Positions 11,451 to 23,114 of a stretch of 64,000 nt of DNA are shown in pieces. Each line of letters opens with the position of its first letter. Position 1 is the stretch's first letter. The notes below the pieces were generated by a model. It was not told the origin of the DNA, searched no databases, and saw nothing but the letters and a program-made list of their open reading frames with translations. Source of the stretch: Sipunculus nudus (lineage: Eukaryota > Annelida > Sipuncula > Golfingiida > Sipunculidae). A program made the position numbers and the translations under genes. The DNA lies in assembly GCA_026874595.1 (NCBI GenBank), contig CM049316.1, positions 744,001-808,000 on the forward strand. The letters are read 5' to 3'.

Positions 11451-13616
11451 TACAATTAATTAATATACAATTAATTTTGATTAAATTAAGTTTTATACTA
11501 AAAAAAAGTGTCTCTTACTTCAACAGTTACCATGTAAAAGGTGCCCATTCACCTACCTATTGAAAAAAAATTTTTATGTGATTTCTGGCTTCCTCTGTGT
11601 ATATTTTAATGATCTAATGGTAATTTATAATGCCTTCGTGAAGGATGTATGAACATGTTTATCAACAACATGTTTATGAATGCTCTGAACACAGCGTGTG
11701 ACCTCATGGTGACCTTCCCTTCACATGCTGTGAGAATTGGAGGATTCTTCAGGTTTGGCACAGTGCCAACCTACCAGTCAGTTTGCGCTGGATTAAGTAA
11801 AATCTGATTGGCTCTGCATTTAAACAAATCTGCAGTACTAGTAGAAGAAATCTAAATGGCTTAGCATGTAAACGAACATAGCTGCACCCCTGGTAAGCTT
11901 GGGTAGCACAGAAAGAGAGGAAATATGCAGAAACAGGGGATAACTGACCTCAGGCCACATCAGCAAGTAAGTATAGAGACTGTGTTGAAAGTTGATGTTT
12001 GCATCATGTGTATTCCAACAGGGCTGGAAAAAGTTTGTGCCACCAAGTGCTTTTCACCGCAGTGCAAAGTGACAGGTACCTCTAAGAACATCCGATCAAA
12101 TTGTACTTGAGATATCTGCAATGTGATTGGTTAGATATTACACAGGGGGAATTCCATAGGGACAGCACTGCCTGGTGGCCAAACCTGACTGGCATTCAAG
12201 GTTATTGCAGCGGGCAGTGTAGCAATAGTTCAGTATAGTGTTACCGCGACTTATGGAGTGTAGGGAAATTGGTTGACTGCTTACTGGATTTTTATTAAAG
12301 AGTATACTAAGCCATCTATCTACTTTACATGTAGAAGTCTTTGTCCAAATATTCATTATGTTTAATAGTGAAGCATAATTGTGAAGTAGTTGAAGCTGTA
12401 ATTAAATCAGTATGTGAGTATGAATGATTCAAATGCATACATCACGGGTAACACTCACCTGTACCATGAGTCTGTGCTTAGGTATAGGTGTTTTAAAGTA
12501 ACAAAAATATAAAAAGATTGAATTTTAATCATGTTTTATCAAATTCTTATTAAAAAATTAACATTGTTGATCATAACTGATACATGTTCATTGGAGAAGT
12601 TTATTGTTAACATGGCAATAAAAGAGTATGAAAGAGTGATGACACTGCAGTGTCACTGTTTAGTGAAACCCTATCATACATACATAACAAAGATTAAAGA
12701 TGCAAATGATGCTGTATAATTCATAGACTCTGCAGCGAGGAATGATACTAGTGTTCTAACACTCCACTACCAAGGATATTAGTAAATGCACAAATGGTTC
12801 ACAATGCTCTGTTGAAATTTATCAACTGATATTTTATGTAGGAAATATAATGAAATTAAACCATGGGACATTACAGAAACTCACTACAAGCAGATGTGCA
12901 AATAGGACTTCATTTTCAATCCTGAGGATTCAGGTAATGACAATAAACCAAGTGTATATTAGGATGACTATTTTCATCAAGTATTGGCAGAAACATTGTG
13001 AAACAGTATGAATTTGTATCTCATTCTACTGTGTGCATGGGTTCTTTACAATGCAATATTTCAGTTTGATTGTATATCTGCACTATATGGCAAACCTTTC
13101 TGTCAGGTGTGGTTGTTGCTCTGGAAAACCTTTCTGTCAGGCTTTGCTTGATGCTGTGGAAAAACCACTTGGATAATACATTAGATTTATCATCATGAAA
13201 CTTGCTTAGTTACCATGTCATTGGGAATCTGATGATTTATTATGGTTTTAAGAATATTTCAGTGAAAGTAGTATGGAATACATACATACATAGACTAGAT
13301 AAGTTGTGCCTGATAGAAAGTGTCAGGTTTGAACCCCACACATCTGTGACACACAACATTTAACTGGCCTGACCTTACTGTCTAAGGTATGTCAAATTAT
13401 GATTTCTTTGATTGTCATAGCATGAAACAATAAGCTTTATTATTTTGCATTATTATTTAATATATGCAAAGAGACATTAAGTATCATCTTCAAAATATGT
13501 CTGTATCATCCACAGATGACCGACTGATGCGTAGGTATATAAAGGTTAATATACTTGTCTCTATATAACCCTTATTACACCTGGGCATTGCAAAAATTTT
13601 GACAAGAACAAATAAT
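11451..13616. other. No gene identified
   Basis: No supported coding region. A local direct duplication, 'aacctttctgtcagg', occurs at about 13094 and 13129. The short open frames (for example 11925-12110) show no recognisable domain. Confidence 0.55.
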
Positions 13617-15006
13617 GATTACTTTTATTATCAGTCAGATTTATCAGATAACTAGAAATAGATCTGAATTCTAATGAATGGAAGCCTCTGCCATTAACGG
13701 GTTGAGGGGCGGGGGGGAATAAAAGTAATTTAGATTACTTTTATTATCATTTAGATTTATCAGATAACTAGAAATAGATCTGAATTCTAATGAATGGAAG
13801 CCTCTGCCATTAACGGGTTGGGGGGGGGGGGGGGGGAAGTAATTTAGATTACTTTTATTATCATTTAGATTTATCAGATAACTAGAAATAGATCTGAATT
13901 CTAATGAATGGAAGCCTCTGCCATTAACGGGTTGGTGGGGGGGGGGGGGAATAAAAGTAATTTAGATTACTTTTATTATCATTTAGATTTATCAGATAAC
14001 TAGAAATAGATCTGAATTCTAATGAATGGAAGCCTCTGTCATTAACGGGTTGGTGGGGGGGGGAATAAAAGTAATTTAGATTACTTTTATTATCATTTAG
14101 ATTTATCAGATAACTAGAAATAGATCTGAATTCTAATGAATGGAAGCCTCTGCCATTAACGGGTTGGTGGGGGGGGGGGGGAATAAAAGTAATTTAGATT
14201 ACTTTTATTATCATTTAGATTAATCAGATAACTAGAAATAGGTCTGCATTCTAATGAATGGAAGCCTCTGCCATTAACAGGTTGGTGGGGGGGGGGGGGG
14301 GGGAATAAAAGTCATTTAGATTACTTTTATTATCATTTAGATTTATCAGATAACTAGAAATAGGTCTGAATTCTAATGAATGGAAGCCTCTGCCATTAAC
14401 AGGTTGGTGGGGGGGGGGGGGGAATAAAAGTAATTTAGATTACTTTTATTATCATTTAGATTTATCAGATAACTAGAAATAGATCTGAATTCTAATGAAT
14501 GGAAGCCTCTGCCATTAACAGGTTGGTGGGGGGGGGGGGGGGAATAAAAGTAATTTAGATTACTTTTTTTATCATTTAGATTTATCAGATAACTAGAAAT
14601 AGATCTGAATTCTAATGAATGGAAGCCTCTGCCATTAACGGGTTGGTGGGGGGGGGGGGAATAAAAGTAATTTAGATTACTTTTATTATCATTTAGATTT
14701 ATCAGATAACTAGAAATAGATCTGAATTCTAATGAATGGAAGCCTCTGCCATTAAAGGGTTGGTGGGGGGGGGGGGAATAAAAGTAATTTTGATTACTTT
14801 TATTATCATTTAGATTTATCAGATAACTAGAAATAGATCTGAATTCTAATGAATGGAAGCCTCTGCCATTAACGGGTTGGTGGGGGGGGGGGGAATAAAA
14901 GTAATTTAGATTACTTTTATTATCATTTAGATTTATCAGATTACTAGAAATAGATCCGAATTCTAATGAATGGAAGCCTCTGCCATTCGGGGGGGGGGGG
15001 GGGGGG
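13617..15006 (+). repeat. Satellite array, 12 units of about 116-122 bp, each with a poly-G tract
   Basis: Twelve units share 'gataactagaaatagatctg' and 'aatggaagcctctgccatt'. Each is followed by GGGTTGGT and a run of about 9-18 G, then AATAAAAGTAAT-TTAG-ATTACTTTTATT, a perfect 12-bp stem with a 4-nt loop at the unit junction. Units are nearly identical apart from G-run length and a few substitutions, which suggests recent amplification. The array ends in a long G run at about 14989-15006. It is not a CRISPR array: there are no variable spacers and the setting is eukaryotic. Confidence 0.93.
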
Positions 15007-15144
15007 TTCCTATTGTGGGATGCTCCCTAACCTTTGTTTGCTCTCACTTATTCAGCACAATGTTACAATGTCACAATGTCATATGCAAGGGTTCATCTGT
15101 GTATAAGTAAATGTACAATACATTCACTAAAATTTACAAAGTTT

Positions 15145-15178
15145 AGCTCAGCGCCCGTGACCCTTTGGTCCCTAATTT
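15145..15178 (+). mobile_element. Isolated HL1-type 3' end
   Basis: 'agctcagcgcccgtgaccc' followed by 'tttggtccctaattt' resembles the HL1 tail (CAGCTGAGCGTCGTGACCC, then ATGGGTCCCTTGTT). No matching head is seen directly upstream, so this is a solo end or chance decay product. Confidence 0.4.
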
Positions 15179-15900
15179 AATATATATTATTGTCTTATAT
15201 AAACACAGGTCCTATTTGGTTTTTTTAGTCTATGAAATAATGAGTGCAGCCAGTTTGTTTGCCTGTTAAAAGAACCTGGACATTCACTACATTACTGTTG
15301 TGACATTTAATAGCGAGCCTGCTTTCAGGATTGATTTAGCTGTTTGAGAGCTAACATCCTGTTAGGAAATTTATATCCAGTATTGAGTCAAATTTTCACA
15401 CTGATTATTGATATAAATTCTTTGAATTATTTAATGTTTTGTAATACTTGAAATTGAGAGTCAGTGCTTAGACTTGATACATACGCTCTCCACATATAGT
15501 AAGTGCAGGTTAATACTTTGATATGGTTAACTACTGATTTATGGTTGATAATTACTCAGGGATAAGGTAAACCACTGATATACTGTTGGTAATTACTCAG
15601 AGTAGAGTAGAGATTTTACAGTTAGAGTTGTTTAGTTTAAATAATTGACCTTGGTTTGTGGTGATTTGTTGAGTGAGGTCACATGGCAGGTATGTGTTTT
15701 CTTTTGATTAGTGTACTCAGACTTTATCACATACTTAATGTTTATCCGTCTGTCCATGCATCTCTTGATCTTTGATGCAACCCACATATGATTGTAAGGA
15801 TACACCAGTTCACTTTGTCATCGGTTACTGTTTGCATTTGTGGATTTTTTAGTGTATGTTACCAGGTGCACTTGCATAGTTGGTTAGGTTTGCCATTACC
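15179..15900 (+). other. Region upstream of gypsy gag; possible 5' LTR remnant
   Basis: Lies immediately 5' of the gag relic. It contains a local repeat ('gttgataattactcaggg' and 'gttggtaattactcagag', about 15543 and 15588). A matching 3' LTR could not be recognised after 24340, so the LTR reading is unproven. No host coding segment is seen. Confidence 0.3.
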
Positions 15901-16711
15901 ATGGAGTCTTTGAAGTCCATTATTGAGGATTGGCAAGCATTGCTCTGCAGGAATTTTTAACAAGAGTGTAGAGGTTTTTGAAGCCAAGCAGTGAGAAGAT
16001 GCTGAGGGCGATGAGAGGGCTTGATGGAGAGAGAGATAGAATGTGAACGTGAAGCAGCAGAGTGTGAGAGAGCTCGGGAGATAGAAATGCTGAAATTGAA
16101 ATCAGCATTCAGCAGAGATTAGGGTGATAGTAAACTGATGAGCAGTAAGGAAATGGCCCTAAAACTCAATTTACTTCCATTTGATGAGCAGAACTATAAA
16201 CTAGATGCGTTTCTAGAGCATTTTGAGCTTTTAGCGCTGGGTCAGAACTATGATCCTGTTAACTGGGCTTTGTACTTAAGTCCTTTGTTCTCGGTAGGGC
16301 ACTTGATACTTACACGCAGTGAGCAGTTAGCGATGCCATGAACTATGATAAGCTAAAGTTAACTCTTTTAAAGCTTTACCGGATGACTGATGAGGGGTTA
16401 TCATTTCAAGTTTTGTACTTGAAGGCCAGAGAGTGGCGAAACTCCCAGTCAGTTCTCTGTGTGTACCTCGACCATTGGATCAAGATCGCAGGTATAGGCA
16501 AATACTTCAACCTGTTAGTTGACTTGCCGATGCGTGAACAGTATTTGAACTGCTGCAGCAAGAATCTCTCTGTGTTTTTGAAGAGAGACAATGTTGCAAT
16601 ATAGATAGCATGGTGGAGATGGCCAAACAGTATACAGAGGCCCACGGCTTACAAAGTTACATAGTAGTGCTCCTCAAACAGGGCAGCAAATAACTCAGCC
16701 GAGAGATTGGG
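15901..16711 (+). pseudogene. Ty3/gypsy Gag relic
   Basis: Starts near the ATG at 15901 with a charged Glu/Arg-rich segment (stop-interrupted), then an open stretch 16138-16341 with LPFDEQNYKLDAFLEHFE and NWALYLSPLF, typical of gypsy capsid. After one frame break it continues at 16338-16604 (YDKLKLTLLKLYRMTDEG, YLDHWIKIAGI, REQYLNCC), again capsid landmarks. The EMAKQYTEAHG region lies at about 16617-16650. Stops and shifts show it is dead. It is cut off at about 16712 by LINE sequence. It is probably the gag of the same element whose pol lies at 20930-24340 on the same strand. Confidence 0.75.
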
Positions 16712-16925
16712 GGCTGCACTATTCCTTTTCAAAATTCAGTTAAGTATCTAGGTAGTAAGATTGATGGTAATCTTTTGATGCATGATAATATAAGTAGTAT
16801 ATGTGGTGCAGCCTTTTTTCCGGCTCCGCCGTAAAGCTTTCATCCGGCGTTTCCTCTCTACTAATGCATGCTGTCGGCTCATTTGTGCCACAGTAATATC
16901 TAACTATTGCCACATGTAGCAATGC
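16712..16925 (+). pseudogene. CR1/L2-type LINE reverse transcriptase fragment 1
   Basis: Translation gives NSVKYLGSKIDGNLLMHDNI, then after a one-base shift FFRLRRKAFIRRFLSTNACC and VISNYC. This is the end of the RT thumb region of CR1/L2/jockey-like LINEs. The homology then restarts a few codons back in fragment 2, so two different copies are joined here. Confidence 0.6.
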
Positions 16926-17612
16926 TTTTCATAGTCTTTATAATATCAAGCAGATCAGGAAGTATATAACAGCTGATTCGGCGAAGACATTGATACATGC
17001 GGTTGTGACTAGTCAATTGGATTATTGTAATGCTTTGTACATTAATTTACCTAAATGTAAATTAAAGAAATTGCAACTAGTCCAAAACACTGCAGCTCGG
17101 TTGATTTGTAAAGTATCTAAATTTGATCATATTTCACCTGTGCTTAAGATGCAACACTGGTTACCAGTCAAATACAGATGTGAATACAAAATATTAATCC
17201 TTACATTCAAAGCTTTGCATGGTTTAGCCCCGATTTACATCAGTGAGATGCTTATGCTGTATGATCATGCTCGATACAATTTGCGTTCAAACAATGCCAT
17301 CACTTTGAGAGTACCACGAACAAAAACGAAAACAGTTGGTTATAGGTCATTTCGATACGCAGCTCCTATATTGTGGAACAACTTACCAGTGCATCTGAGA
17401 CTTGTGGATAATTATGAACATTTTAAGTCCGATCTGAAGACATTCTATTTTAAAACTATTTCTGAATTTAGAGATATATAAATGCTATGCTATGTTTTAC
17501 TGGTCATATATTATGTGCATATGTTTTAATATCATAGTCTATTGAATAACCAGCGCAGTAGAGATCTTTTTATGATGATAAGCGCTATTTTAAAAAATAA
17601 ACTATCTAAACT
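16915..17612 (+). pseudogene. CR1/L2-type LINE 3' fragment 2
   Basis: A 163-residue open frame (16990-17481) plus upstream codons (NAFHSLYNIKQIRKYITAD) carries VTSQLDYCNALYINLP, KLQLVQNTAARLI, HWLPVKYRCEYKILILTFKA and AAPILWNNLPVHLR, the conserved C-terminal part of CR1/L2-like ORF2. The stop at 17479-17481 appears native. A short 3' UTR ends in an 'ctaaactatctat' type tail near 17612, as LINE 3' ends often do. It is 5'-truncated, as expected for a LINE insertion. Confidence 0.8.
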
Positions 17613-18077
17613 ATCTATATTTCTATCTTGCCTGGATTACTGTAATTCAGTTCTTGTTGGGATACTGGCAGAGTAAGTCTCTCGGCTACAGAAAGTCCAG
17701 AACAATGCTGTTCATCTCATTCTTAAGAAGCCTTAGACCAACCATATCATGCCCCTGCTCAAACAGCTCAATTGGCTTCCCGTCAAGTACCGCATACAAT
17801 ACAAAATTGCTGTTTTTGTTTACCGCTATTTTGATGACTCGCTTCCATCATATTTGTCTGGGATAAAAAATAATCTATCGGCCTTTGTGTACGCTGCACT
17901 CGGTTGGTGGAAATCTTTAAATACCAAAGTGTAATATTAGAGTCGGTGAAAGTTCCTTCCATTTCATAGCCCCAAAAATTGGAATTCACTTCCCGTTACA
18001 CTTGGAAAATCTCCAACTCTTGTATCGTTTAAAACTAATTTAAAAACGTATCTCCTTCAGCAAGCTTTTGGAAATTA
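17613..18077 (+). pseudogene. CR1/L2-type LINE 3' fragment 3
   Basis: Decayed homologue of the preceding fragment with landmarks CLDYCNSVLVGI, RLQKVQNNAVHLILKK, PLLKQLNWLPVKYRIQYKIA and, after shifts, PKIGIHFPLHLENL. Several stops and frameshifts are present. It diverges from fragment 2, so it comes from a different subfamily. Confidence 0.7.
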
Positions 18078-18092
18078 ATATGCATCATTTTT

Positions 18093-20651
18093 AGCTCAGC
18101 TGACTATAAGTCATCTGAGCTATAGTCGTGGTCCATTGTCCGTCTGTCTGTCCGTCCGTCCGTAGATGTGGCACGTTTTAAAACTGTAAGACCTAGGGAT
18201 CCAAAATTCACCATAATGTTAGATGTCCCCAAGATCTCCTACCAAGCCGAAAACTGGGTCTTTGCGACTTTGTTCCTTTGAGAAATTAAGGAAAAACCTC
18301 AATTTTTTATTAAAAACCTATTTTCACACTTCAGGACTGCCTAATATCAAAACCACTCATCTGTTTTTCCTCATATTTACCATGAATATTCCTCAATATA
18401 GTTCCTATGTACATGCCAGAAATTATGTCTGTATTATATAATTTAAAAAAGTTATGGGCCCAAACATAATGCATTTTGTAAAAAATCAGGAAAGATATTT
18501 GATCACTTAACACAAAACCTGTTAAAGCTATAGACTTTTTTTCCAGTAATATAACTTTAATTAATCAAAATTAAATTTTATACCCAAAATTAGATCAAAA
18601 TCTTTTAAATTTTTTAAAATATTAACAAAAATAAAATATTGGTACCTTAAATTTCGCCCAACTTTGACCATGGCACGGTTTTTTTTCCTGTAAGTACCGT
18701 GGATTTAATTTTCACAGCATGTTTATGTTAGCATTTTGTCTGTTAACACCAAAAATTTGAAACCAGTTGATCAAAAACTGTAAATTTTATTCAAGTTTTC
18801 AAGCACCATGTATCATATTGTTTACATCAAGCTAGTGTTATGCAGTTTGCAAGAGCTCGGCTACCCAGCTTCAGCTCTCAGTTCCTAAAATTTGGCATAC
18901 AATTAGATGTCTCCAAAATCCCCTACCATGCCAAGAATTTGGTCACTAGGACTAAATACCTTCGAGATATTAATGAAAAACTTAATTTTTCCATTAAAAA
19001 CCCATTGTTACACTTCAAGACTGCCTAACATCAAAACCACTGATCTGACTTTAATCATATATAATATATATATTTTTTCTATACATTCTCTATGCACATG
19101 CCAGAAATGATGTCAGTATTGCGTAATTGTTTTAAGTTATGGGCCCAAACATAATGCACTTTGTAAAAAATCAAGAAATATATTTACTCCCTTAACAAGG
19201 GGATTGCTGAAGCTAGAGATTTTTTGTCAGGGATGTAACATTATTGAATCAAGATTCAATTGAATACCCAAAATTAGTTCTGAATTTTTCAAATTTGATA
19301 AGTTATTAGTATAAATATAAAATTAGTACCTTAACTTTTGCCAAACTTTGACCATGGCACGTTTGTTTCCTGTGAGCACTGTTGATATAATTTTCATATC
19401 ATGCACACATAAGGATTTCAGCTTTGTAGTTTAGAAAGCTGAAAGAAATTGGCCAAAAATTGAAGCTTTTATCAATGTTTTTATGAGACCATGTCAGACC
19501 TTGGTTCTCTCTGGCCCCTCTTGCGTCACCTGTATGTTGACCTTGTTGAACTTTCAGCAAATTATGCATGCTTGAAGCGAGGCATTCACTGGGGCAGCCA
19601 GGCAGCTTATGGCTAGCCACAGTTGATCCAGGTGTCCAACCAAACTCATCTAGTAGTTTTAACCAACAACATGACAATAAACAATAAATTGATAAATTTT
19701 TATTGATTTTTAATAACAAATTAAAGAAAAATAGAAAAGGAATTTGTTAGTTTATAATAACAGGAAATTAACTTGCAGTTACTGATGATATAAGAATCTT
19801 GTATCGATGGATAGAATGTCACATATTCCAAATAACACCATGCAGTATTTTTCAGTTCAATTTTAATGATAAAAAAGTAAATAATATTTTTCATTACTAA
19901 TCATTAGGGATCATATGAAGGAAATTAATGATAGACAAAGATGCAGTTGATAATATTAATCTAGATTCCTACTGTGTCTAGTTTGTACATTGACGTGAAA
20001 TAAGTCCAAAATGAATATATTACATTTATTTTTTTTTAATATAAATAAAAGCCATAAAACCAGGTACTTATGATCATTAATTAAATGTGTGAATTTTGTA
20101 TATTCTGGATTCTCAACATCAATGTTTGGTGAAAACTATATAAATACCAGACATGGTGCGAATACTTTGCAATTGTATTTAAATACGAATATGAATTTGT
20201 GCTCATTATAAAATTTCTTGCATAAATGTATTCATGAATGCATTCATGAATATATTCTTTAATATTATTTTAATAATCATTTCAGTTATATTTCATTTGA
20301 AAAAATCATACGATTCTCTTATTATTTTAAATAAAAATTATATTTGGGACAATATTTGTAATTTTTTTAAAATAAATAGATAAACTCGTATATTATATGT
20401 TCTGCTTATAAGTTATATGACCAAGTCAAAATCTGTGTTACAATAGTACTCCATTTGTTAATAAAATAAATGAAATCAGTCCTCTTCCCTGTCTCCAAAG
20501 GTACTATCAAAATCATACATAAGCTAAACAACAACAACTCATAATACAGCTTATATTTATTACATCACAAAACCAGCATGTGCCTCATTTCTAAATAATA
20601 TTTTTTTATCATATATAACAGCTGAGCGTCGTGACCCATAGATCCCTTGTT
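18093..20651 (+). mobile_element. HL1b element with an internal duplication
   Basis: Complete head (AGCTCAGCTGACTATAAGTC with CTGAGCT pairing) at 18093, then a GTCC/GTCT microsatellite (18134-18166) and the HL1b body. The tail is 'cagctgagcgtcgtgaccc' with 'atagatcccttgtt' at 20619-20651. The body appears twice: 18180-18840 and again from about 18886 ('aaaatttggcatacaattag', 'actgcctaacatcaaaacc', 'ccaaactttgaccatggcac'), but the second body lacks its head. This suggests a dimer made by recombination or template switching. The small ORFs here are repeat-derived. Confidence 0.72.
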
Positions 20652-20929
20652 TTTTCTTGGGTCAGGCACAGGGAGTAGATTTCCATGAAATTGTATGTGG
20701 GTATGTGTGAATTGTGCTGCGAGTCGAACCATCCAAGAATCGGTGCTGTATAATACTCTATATTGAACAGCGTTGGGCTCAACTCAGTAGTAGTCGATGC
20801 CAATGATAGTAACGGAATCTGAGTCAGAAACCGTCAGTCCCATTAATCCAGATTCTGATAAAAAGAGTCTGTCATTTGGATTGACTGCTCTTGCAGAGGG
20901 TGGTAGCTTTTTACCCATTTGTAAGGGGC
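20652..20929 (+). other. Degraded gypsy gag-pol junction
   Basis: Lies between the HL1b tail and the first recognisable protease residues. Translation gives only broken Cys-rich bits (for example GMCELC near 20700), possibly a zinc-knuckle remnant. Nothing else is identified. Confidence 0.3.
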
Positions 20930-21110
20930 TAGATAACGCGATAGTGTAACTTGATTCCAGTTGCTCTTCAGCAGGAATATGTAAGACATACGTTGATCCA
21001 GACCAATTCACCGGAAACAATGTCAAGTGTTGGTTGTTTGAAGGATCTGTTAGATGTTTTCCTACGGGGATGATTAGTGTAGACTGCCCCTATTTTGTGG
21101 GTCACTAACA
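20930..21110 (+). pseudogene. Gypsy aspartic protease relic
   Basis: Translation near 20945-21105 gives LDSSCSSAGIC, YVDPDQFTGNNVKCWLFEG, and MISVDCPYFVGH, matching the protease of a gypsy group whose active site is normally D-T/S-G-C. Here the site reads DSSC, so the catalytic Gly is lost; stops also interrupt it. It lies in pol order before the integrase. Confidence 0.6.
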
Positions 21111-21699
21111 AGGCGATGTTAGTTGGTGATGACGTTTGCAGCTTAGCTCTTGGAAACATATCAGGAGTGTGGGTTCTGAACAATCGGAATCCTAAGTGGA
21201 TATATGATTGAAATTCAGACAAAATGCCTGACATCGAATCACTTTCTTAAGTGATGTCCACAGTAGGGATGCATGCCGCTGCATGTAGTGGAAGTTGCCA
21301 AAGCAAAGTTCAATGTAGCTAATCCAGTCGCTTATGTAGGTCTGAATTTTAAAAGGCGCAGGAAGATCAGTCGTTAGCTCCGTACTGGAAGCTTGCCAAG
21401 TCTGCGAGCTAAAGTGATAGCACATTCAAGGTTAAGTACGATTTCTTAGTCTGTATTGCACTGGATAAACGTGGTGATCTGGACGGGTCAAGAATCATGA
21501 TAGCCCAGTCGTTACGGGCTAACGTTATGATAATGGGCCACGAGGCGATTATGGCAGGCCATCAAGGCGTGGATATGACACACTTTTGTGTAAGAGCCCA
21601 ATTCTAATTGAAGGGGATGTGCTGTGATAAAGCAGGGTTTTGCAAGTTGTGTTCCATCTGTCAGAAAACCACACCTAGAGGCAAAGTGCCTGGGCCACA
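21111..21699 (+). pseudogene. Gypsy pol linker and H2C2 zinc-binding domain relic
   Basis: After a stop-filled linker, translation at 21440-21700 gives SRIMIAQSLRANVMIMGHEA, GHQGVDMTHF, and FCKLCSICQKTTPRGKVPG. The H-x-H...C-x-x-C pattern is the zinc-binding head of gypsy integrases. Stops break the frame. Confidence 0.65.
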
Positions 21700-22279
21700 T
21701 TAGGCAAGATGCCTCTTATTGACGAACCATGGCATAGGATCACCATGGATCTGGTCAGACGGATCCATCCAGTGTTTCACAAGGTTCATCATAACATTCT
21801 GACCATCATGGACTACGCCACGCGATACCTGGAGGCATTGGCTTTGAAGAACATAGACACTGTGACCGTGACTGACGAGTTAGTCGACATCTATACAAGG
21901 GTAGGAGTACCGGCTAAAGAACTAGCTGACATTGGGAGTCAGTTCACATCTGACCTCATGAGAGAAGCCAGCCGTGTGTTAGTAACCACCACTATATCAC
22001 CCACTGTGTAACGGGATGGTGGAAAGATTCTTCAGTACAATGAAACTGATGTTAAAGCGGATGTGGGCAGAGAGACCACGAGATTGGGATTGGTATTTGG
22101 GTGCGTTACTCTTCGGGTATTGAGAGACCCCACATGAGAGCACAGGTTTCTCTACTTTTGAGTTGCTCTATGGCCAAATTGTGAGAGTTCCAATGCGCAT
22201 TCTATGCGGTCTGTGGACCCAAACACAACACAGATGCGGAAACCAAGACTACATATCAGTATGTTCTTGATCTCCAGGA
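21700..22279 (+). pseudogene. Gypsy integrase catalytic core relic
   Basis: The open frame 21709-22011 reads MPLIDEPWHRITMDLV, HHNILTIMDYATRYLEALAL and GVPAKELADIGSQFTSDLM. The D,D pair of the D,D35E triad aligns with MDLV and the ADIGSQF region. A shift near 22005 then gives GMVERFFSTMKLMLKRM-like and FELLYGQIVRVPMRIL codons to LDLQD at 22279. At that point the hAT-like MITE interrupts the gene and the frame resumes at 23115. Confidence 0.8.
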
Positions 22280-23114
22280 CAATGGCAGATCCAAAGGGGG
22301 GGGGGGGACACAGGGGGCAATTGTCCCCCCTAGAAATTTTTTCGGGCTCAAGAAAATTGGAATGTATCAATTGTAAAGGTACTTTTTTTCCTTTTCCTTA
22401 TTTACATCTTGACGGTGAAATAATACATCTGGATAATCAGCACTGCATAAAACACCCAAGGATAAAACACACCAGAAATAGTATCTTGTCAAATGAGTAA
22501 ATGTTAAGGAATATAGTCTTTTATCTCTGATACTGTATTTACTTGCAAACAGTTGATTTACTGGCTGCGCTGGGTGTTTAAGTCCAGTACACCAGTGGCA
22601 GGACCATGCATACAAGCACAGTGTGAGTTAACCTGATGCCCTGGTTATTCAATATAGTTTACTTGCAAAGGCTGCACTAGCTAATATTCATGGAACCCTC
22701 TATTTCAAAAGGGTACTTTACTTGATGGAAAATCATAAAAATATTTAATATTAAAAAGTTAAAAGGCAAAGGTTTTAACTTATTGCTGTTTTCTGATGCA
22801 ACAATATTCATTATTATTATATGCCTAGAATGCTTCACAGCTGATTATATTTTAACATGAACAAATGAAGACCCTGTGTTAAATTCTAAAACTTCTGCTT
22901 TGTATCCATCTTATCAGAAACAAAAGTGTCTGTTTAAGTTTAAAAAATGCTCAAATTTGATGTCTTAATCATCAAATCTGAAAAAAGAATTCTGCATCGT
23001 GTGAGGGGGACACACCTTCCATGCTCTATAGGGTGCTAGGAGCCCACGAATATCATGCAAGCATGACTCTTGAGCTGTCACCCCCTAACATTTTTTTTTC
23101 TAGATCCACCATTG
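22280..23114. mobile_element. hAT-like MITE inserted in the gypsy integrase
   Basis: The left end CAATGGCAGATCC is followed by a poly-G run, and the complement of the right end is CAATGGTGGATCTAG, giving matching terminal inverted repeats of the CAGTGGCGGATCC class. The gypsy protein is continuous across the two sides (LDLQ before, NKLSYKC after), which fixes the 835-bp boundaries within a few bases. A clean 8-bp target duplication is not visible (ctccagga / gaaataaa), so it has decayed or one edge is off. No transposase is encoded. Confidence 0.7.

Noticed and set aside
13617-15006. CRISPR-like array
   Set aside because: Units are whole-length tandem copies with no unique spacers, and the DNA is eukaryotic.
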